Positions 62,072-64,000 of a stretch of 64,000 nucleotides of DNA are shown piece by piece. The stretch lies in assembly GCF_017309185.1 (NCBI RefSeq), contig NZ_JAEKJZ010000002.1, positions 186,001-250,000 on the forward strand, written 5' to 3'. Numbering within the stretch: the first letter of the stretch is position 1; every line of letters begins with the position of its first letter. Below the pieces are notes generated by a model that did no database searches, was not told the origin of the DNA, and saw only the letters and a program-made list of their open reading frames with translations. Made by a program: the position numbers and the translations under genes. The DNA is from Roseibium aggregatum (GTDB taxonomy: Bacteria > Pseudomonadota > Alphaproteobacteria > Rhizobiales > Stappiaceae).

Positions 62072-64000
62072 TTAAGCCGTAAACAGGTCGCCCGTCATGT
62101 TGAACCGCGCCAGAAGCGGATCGTGATCGCTTGCGTTGTTGTCCGGGAAACCGAAGTCAAGATTGACATGGACTGCATCGATTTCCGCGGCCGCCAACAG
62201 GGCGTCGTTCACCAGGATATGGTCGAGCATCTGCGAGTTGCCGTTGAAGATGAAGCTGTACTGGTCCTCCAGCTCCAGGAAATCCACCAGGTTGATCAGC
62301 TCCGCCGTATCGTCTCCGCCGTTGGCAAGAGCATCGAGCGTATCCGAGAACTGGAAGTCGTTCATGTCGCCGAGGACGATGACATTGTTGCCGTCGGCGA
62401 TTTCCCCTTCGACAAAGGCGTTGATGACCGTAGCCTGATCGACACGCTGGTCGAGCGTCACCTGGACCGGAGGCTGATTTTCGCCGAAAAGGCCATCGTC
62501 CTGGGACTTGGACTTCAGGTGGTTGCCGACGATCGTCACCGTCTCACCGGTAAGGTTGAAGGTGAAGTCGCCGACAAGCGGCTTCCGGGTGCCTTCGTAA
62601 GCGGCTTCCGCCGCGGTTCCATCGCCGCCTTCCTCGAATGCGCTGTCCTCGATCTTGCCGAGGGACGCCGGATCGAGCGTGACCCGAGCCGGATTGTAGA
62701 GGAAGGCATTCTGGATATTGGCGCCCGGTTGGCCACCGTCGGCCCCGTCGACCGGATCGATGGAGGCGAAGGCATACTGAGGCCCGCCGGCGATGGCAAT
62801 CGCGTCCACCAGTTCCTGCAGGGTTTGCGAGGCGTTGGTGACACCGTCGTCGGTCGCACCGCTGTTGTCCTGGATTTCCTGCAGCGCGATGACGTCCGGG
62901 GCGTTGAGGTTCCGGACGATGGTCTGGGCCAGCATGTCCAGACGGTCGACTTCCGCATCTGACGGATTGCCTGTGTCCGGGTTCAGGTTCAAGGTGTTGA
63001 CGGTCGCCACCGTCATGTGTGTGAGGTCACCGTAGAGCGCGCTGGTTTCCTGCTCACGCCCGCCGGAAACGACTTCCACGTCCTCGACCAGCTGCAGCTT
63101 GTAGGCGCCGAAGGTGTAATCCATCACGCCGACCGGGTTCGCTGCGAAGGTGTCGCCGGTGAAGGCGAACGGCGCATCGACGAGAGCATCGTCGGTGAGC
63201 AGGATCTCCGGATTGAAGTCGCCTTCGGAGACAACCGCGTTCTTGTTGCCTTCCGTCCCGCTTTCATCGCCACGGCCTGCCGCCAGGGTGACTTCGCCGA
63301 ACCGGTTGGTGCCGGCGACAACCAGAGGATTGTCGACCTCCACCAGCATGCCTTCCAGGCTTTCCAGGAAGTCGATGGCATCGGTTTCCGGATCGAAGCT
63401 GGCCAGGCCGTCGTCGTCGATAACGTCGGTCGGCTGGATGCGGTCGACACCGAGAACCACCGCGTCCGGCAGGGCATTGCCGGTAGAAAGAACGCTCACA
63501 CCGGTCATCGAGATCTCGGTCAGAGAAAGCGCCGGTTCGAACTGATACTCCACGACCGATCCGTCAACCTGGACTTCATGGCCGACGGCAAGCCCGCTTG
63601 CGGACCCGTAGACGAAGACACCGTCGGAGGTGGCGATGTCGCCATCGCCTTCCGCGTCCTGGATATAGAAGCCGTTCGCTGCTATGGCCGTCACGATACC
63701 GGTGGTCCGGACTGTCTCGCCTTCATAACCGGAGCGATGTCCAGCACCCTGGATGTCGTAGATCGCGACTTCCGCCGGTCCGCTGACGATTCCGTTGGCA
63801 GACGTCGGTGTGTTGACCGCGGGATCGTTGTTGAAGTCCAGCAACGCCCAGTCGTCAGCCGTGTCGGTGTCGACCCCGTCTTCCACGCGCACAACCCCGG
63901 CCGGAAGGAAGGATCCGTCAGGACCAACCACCGGTGCGTCGAAATGGAAGAACTCGGCGGTTTCTCCGTCGGAAACCCCCACGGTGTCGAGAACCACCTC
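62072..64000 (-). CDS. ExeM/NucH-type extracellular endonuclease, C-terminal part (cut by window edge)
   Basis: The minus-strand frame is open through the right edge and gives about 642 residues. Residues from about 75 to 170 of the visible part form an OB-like domain of the EndA/NucM-linked type (GETVRTTGIVTAIAANGFYIQDAEGDGDIATSDGVFVY). The C-terminal 330 or so residues form an endonuclease/exonuclease/phosphatase domain: ATVNTLNLNPDTG, DVIALQEIQDN, VTIVGNHLKSKSQDD, IVLGDMNDF and NNASDHDPLLARFN carry the metal and catalytic residues. Such enzymes degrade extracellular DNA. An upstream lamin-tail domain is likely beyond the edge (FDAPVVGPDGSFLPAGVV). The start is outside the window. Confidence 0.88.
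   Translation of the reverse strand, partial: EVVLDTVGVSDGETAEFFHFDAPVVGPDGSFLPAGVVRVEDGVDTDTADDWALLDFNNDPAVNTPTSANGIVSGPAEVAIYDIQGAGHRSGYEGETVRTTGIVTAIAANGFYIQDAEGDGDIATSDGVFVYGSASGLAVGHEVQVDGSVVEYQFEPALSLTEISMTGVSVLSTGNALPDAVVLGVDRIQPTDVIDDDGLASFDPETDAIDFLESLEGMLVEVDNPLVVAGTNRFGEVTLAAGRGDESGTEGNKNAVVSEGDFNPEILLTDDALVDAPFAFTGDTFAANPVGVMDYTFGAYKLQLVEDVEVVSGGREQETSALYGDLTHMTVATVNTLNLNPDTGNPSDAEVDRLDMLAQTIVRNLNAPDVIALQEIQDNSGATDDGVTNASQTLQELVDAIAIAGGPQYAFASIDPVDGADGGQPGANIQNAFLYNPARVTLDPASLGKIEDSAFEEGGDGTAAEAAYEGTRKPLVGDFTFNLTGETVTIVGNHLKSKSQDDGLFGENQPPVQVTLDQRVDQATVINAFVEGEIADGNNVIVLGDMNDFQFSDTLDALANGGDDTAELINLVDFLELEDQYSFIFNGNSQMLDHILVNDALLAAAEIDAVHVNLDFGFPDNNASDHDPLLARFNMTGDLFTA

Overview
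The window is chromosomal DNA from a GC-rich alphaproteobacterium. Several features point to Hyphomicrobiales, perhaps a Stappiaceae member such as Roseibium/Labrenzia: a purS-purQ pair with the small membrane protein gene between them, a separate purL without a glutaminase domain followed by bolA and a CGFS glutaredoxin, a DUF1476 (F1-ATPase zeta inhibitor) gene, a BA14K-type protein, DUF1127 and DUF2164 proteins, and small palindromic repeats of the rhizobial type. The genus is an inference. No tRNA, rRNA, CRISPR array, prophage or integrase was seen.

Layout. 0-12 kb: the 5' part of a fused indolepyruvate ferredoxin oxidoreductase gene (cut by the left edge) divergent from an Lrp/AsnC regulator, then a DadA-like oxidase, a BASS-like transporter, a DUF2259 protein, a MmyB-type regulator, rpe, an amino-acid permease, an SDR/LysR divergent pair and a NUDIX hydrolase. 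12-30.5 kb: the purine genes purB, purC, purS, purQ and purL, interrupted by accessory genes (phosphoesterase, hydrolase, BA14K protein, a 240-bp MITE-like element, an HpcH/HpaI aldolase, the zeta inhibitor, AraC/peroxiredoxin, DUF1127, MocR, a Ca/Na antiporter, and a MarR/methyltransferase pair with a double operator), then bolA and grxD. 30.5-38.6 kb: small secreted proteins, an aldehyde dehydrogenase/beta-hydroxyacid dehydrogenase pair with a LysR regulator, ttcA, a Gmad2-LysM protein, and an AT-richer patch with a VPLPA-CTERM protein and a transposase-like relic.

38.6-48.2 kb holds a complete quinohemoprotein amine dehydrogenase locus: qhpR divergent from qhpG-A-D-C-B-F-E. It encodes the three enzyme subunits, the radical-SAM enzyme that makes the thioether cross-links, the FAD monooxygenase that hydroxylates the cofactor tryptophan, the leader protease and the ABC exporter. 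All eight cross-link and cofactor residues of the gamma subunit can be placed. The predicted role is periplasmic oxidation of primary amines.

48.2-51.4 kb is an apparent operon of four proteins I do not recognise, next to a Crp/Fnr-type regulator. Two of the four look architecturally related. This is the best candidate in the window for an undescribed system. 51.7-59.0 kb is an iron-uptake locus: a FatB/VctP-type binding protein, two FecCD permeases, an ATPase, a DUF2218 protein, a TonB-dependent receptor and a PchR-like AraC regulator. 59-64 kb: rpsD, murI, a TrmJ-like RNA methyltransferase, and the C-terminal part of a large secreted ExeM/NucH-type nuclease that runs off the right edge.
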